From: Ornithodoros turicata
Lineage: Eukaryota > Arthropoda > Arachnida > Ixodida > Argasidae
DNA: 64,000 nt
Direction of reading: 5' to 3'
NCBI RefSeq assembly: GCF_037126465.1
Contig: NW_026999353.1
Location: forward strand, 1,426,001 to 1,490,000
Shown here: positions 63,190 to 64,000 of the stretch, piece after piece
Numbering within the stretch: the stretch's first letter is position 1
How the letters are laid out: each line of letters begins with the position of its first letter
Program-made: the position numbers and the translations under genes
Notes under the pieces: generated by a model
Told to the model about the DNA's origin: nothing
The model's input: only the letters and a program-made list of their open reading frames with translations
Databases searched by the model: none

Positions 63190-63925
63190 TGACTAGAGGC
63201 GAGTGCGGGTAGGCAAACTTGGACCCGCAACCGCACAGTACCCGCGCGTGTGTGACCCGCACCCGCAAGAATTTAATCTGGGCGATCCGCACCCGCAGTG
63301 CTGTCTGTATACCGCATTGGGACCCGCAGAGGGAAGTGAGCGTTATACACGCGCTCGGTCGCCAGCTCGAACCCCCGTTTTCTTGTGCACCCTCTGGGTG
63401 ATGAAGATGACAATGCGGGCAGTATACACTAGCCTTATCCCAAATCAGTGGATGCGTTCAGTATTCGCTATCTGTTCACTATTGACCGTCCATTCGTCCC
63501 CTTGTCCGGCCACTTTACCGCTGTTTGTATTTTAAAACAATGGAAATTCTGAGAGTTGGCTACAAGTCTCGGACGGCTTCAATCATATGCCAGTAAAACT
63601 GCAATTCAACATGGAGCCATATATGTCTGCATTACTAATTGAACTCGCCCGCCAGCACTTGCCTGCTGCAGTCTAGCACATCGATTTATACGGCCAACAA
63701 CATAGGGCACTGCTGAGCTCGCGTGTGACAGAGAGGGATCACCTAGTTGGCCGTGGAGCGTGGGTAATGCGGGTATACCAGCACTACCCGGTCGCATTGC
63801 GGGTACTCCCGCATTTTACCCGCTACCCGCAGTTATCGCGAATTCCTACCCCTAAATCGTGACGATGTGCGGGTAACTGCGGGTACTCGCGGGTATAGCC
63901 GCACCCGCGCTCAGCTCTATACATG
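63190..63925. mobile_element. CGGGTA-rich foldback element
   Basis: Left end 'gaggcgagtgcgggtagg' and right end (complement) 'gagctgagcgcgggtgcgg' are similar inverted ends. CGGGTA/TACCCG words cluster at both ends (63205-63300 and 63755-63905) around an ordinary 450-bp centre. No ORF of note. Looks like a MITE or foldback element. Confidence 0.5.
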
Positions 63926-64000
63926 ACGCTTCCTTAACCTATCTTGATCGGCATACGCATAGTAAGCATGCTCTAACAGTACCCCATGCTTTGTGACAAA

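Overview
This is eukaryotic, almost gene-free, repeat-dominated DNA. I see no bacterial signals and no convincing intact host gene. The mix of elements suggests an arthropod, most plausibly a chelicerate such as a tick: several Penelope-like elements (PLEs), non-LTR retrotransposons with a C-terminal RNase H, tRNA-derived SINEs, a Gypsy-type element with integrase before reverse transcriptase, Polinton fragments and hAT-like/foldback elements. The species is an inference from element content only.

Layout. 0-13 kb: decayed fragments (Gypsy integrase, a tRNA-SINE, pieces of a LINE split by an inverted-arm element) separated by unassigned sequence. 13.13-16.80 kb: a 5'-truncated LINE (endonuclease remnant, RT, RNase H, GTT tail) on the minus strand between 11-bp target-site duplications (TSDs). 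17-19 kb: SINE copies, one in a hairpin. 19.39-41.53 kb: a 22-kb composite of seven or more PLE copies, (TA)n tracts and five tandem arrays from three satellite families (about 233, 239 and 287 bp). 41.5-48.8 kb: a foldback element, a LINE RNase H remnant and unassigned DNA. 48.8-57.5 kb: a decayed LINE of the same family as the 13-kb one, broken by three insertions with recognisable TSDs: an LTR retrotransposon, a PLE with GIY-YIG domain and inverted arms, and a hAT-like element. 57.5-59.9 kb: Polinton/Maverick remnants (integrase C-terminus and a virion-type protein). 60-64 kb: unassigned DNA, a CCAGT-rich patch and a CGGGTA-rich foldback element.

Main result. All three satellites carry one 45-nt segment per monomer that folds as a type I hammerhead ribozyme: helix I of 6 bp, a CUGANGA-like box, helix II of 4 bp with a 6-nt CAA-type loop, GAAA, an 8-nt self-complementary helix III strand, and cleavage triplet GUC. 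The three families differ in nearly every helix base yet keep pairing, which is covariation evidence. The 287-bp family has a fully canonical core. The other two each have one change at a normally invariant core position (C3U in the 233-bp family, U4C in the 239-bp family). The PLE copies carry a related hammerhead-like motif downstream of their ORFs. The arrays look like animal 'retrozymes': non-autonomous tandem repeats expected to yield small self-cleaved or circular RNAs that could use PLE reverse transcriptase/GIY-YIG endonuclease. That mobilisation is inferred. The shared (TA)n borders, the constant satellite/TA junction phase and the interleaving with PLEs support it.
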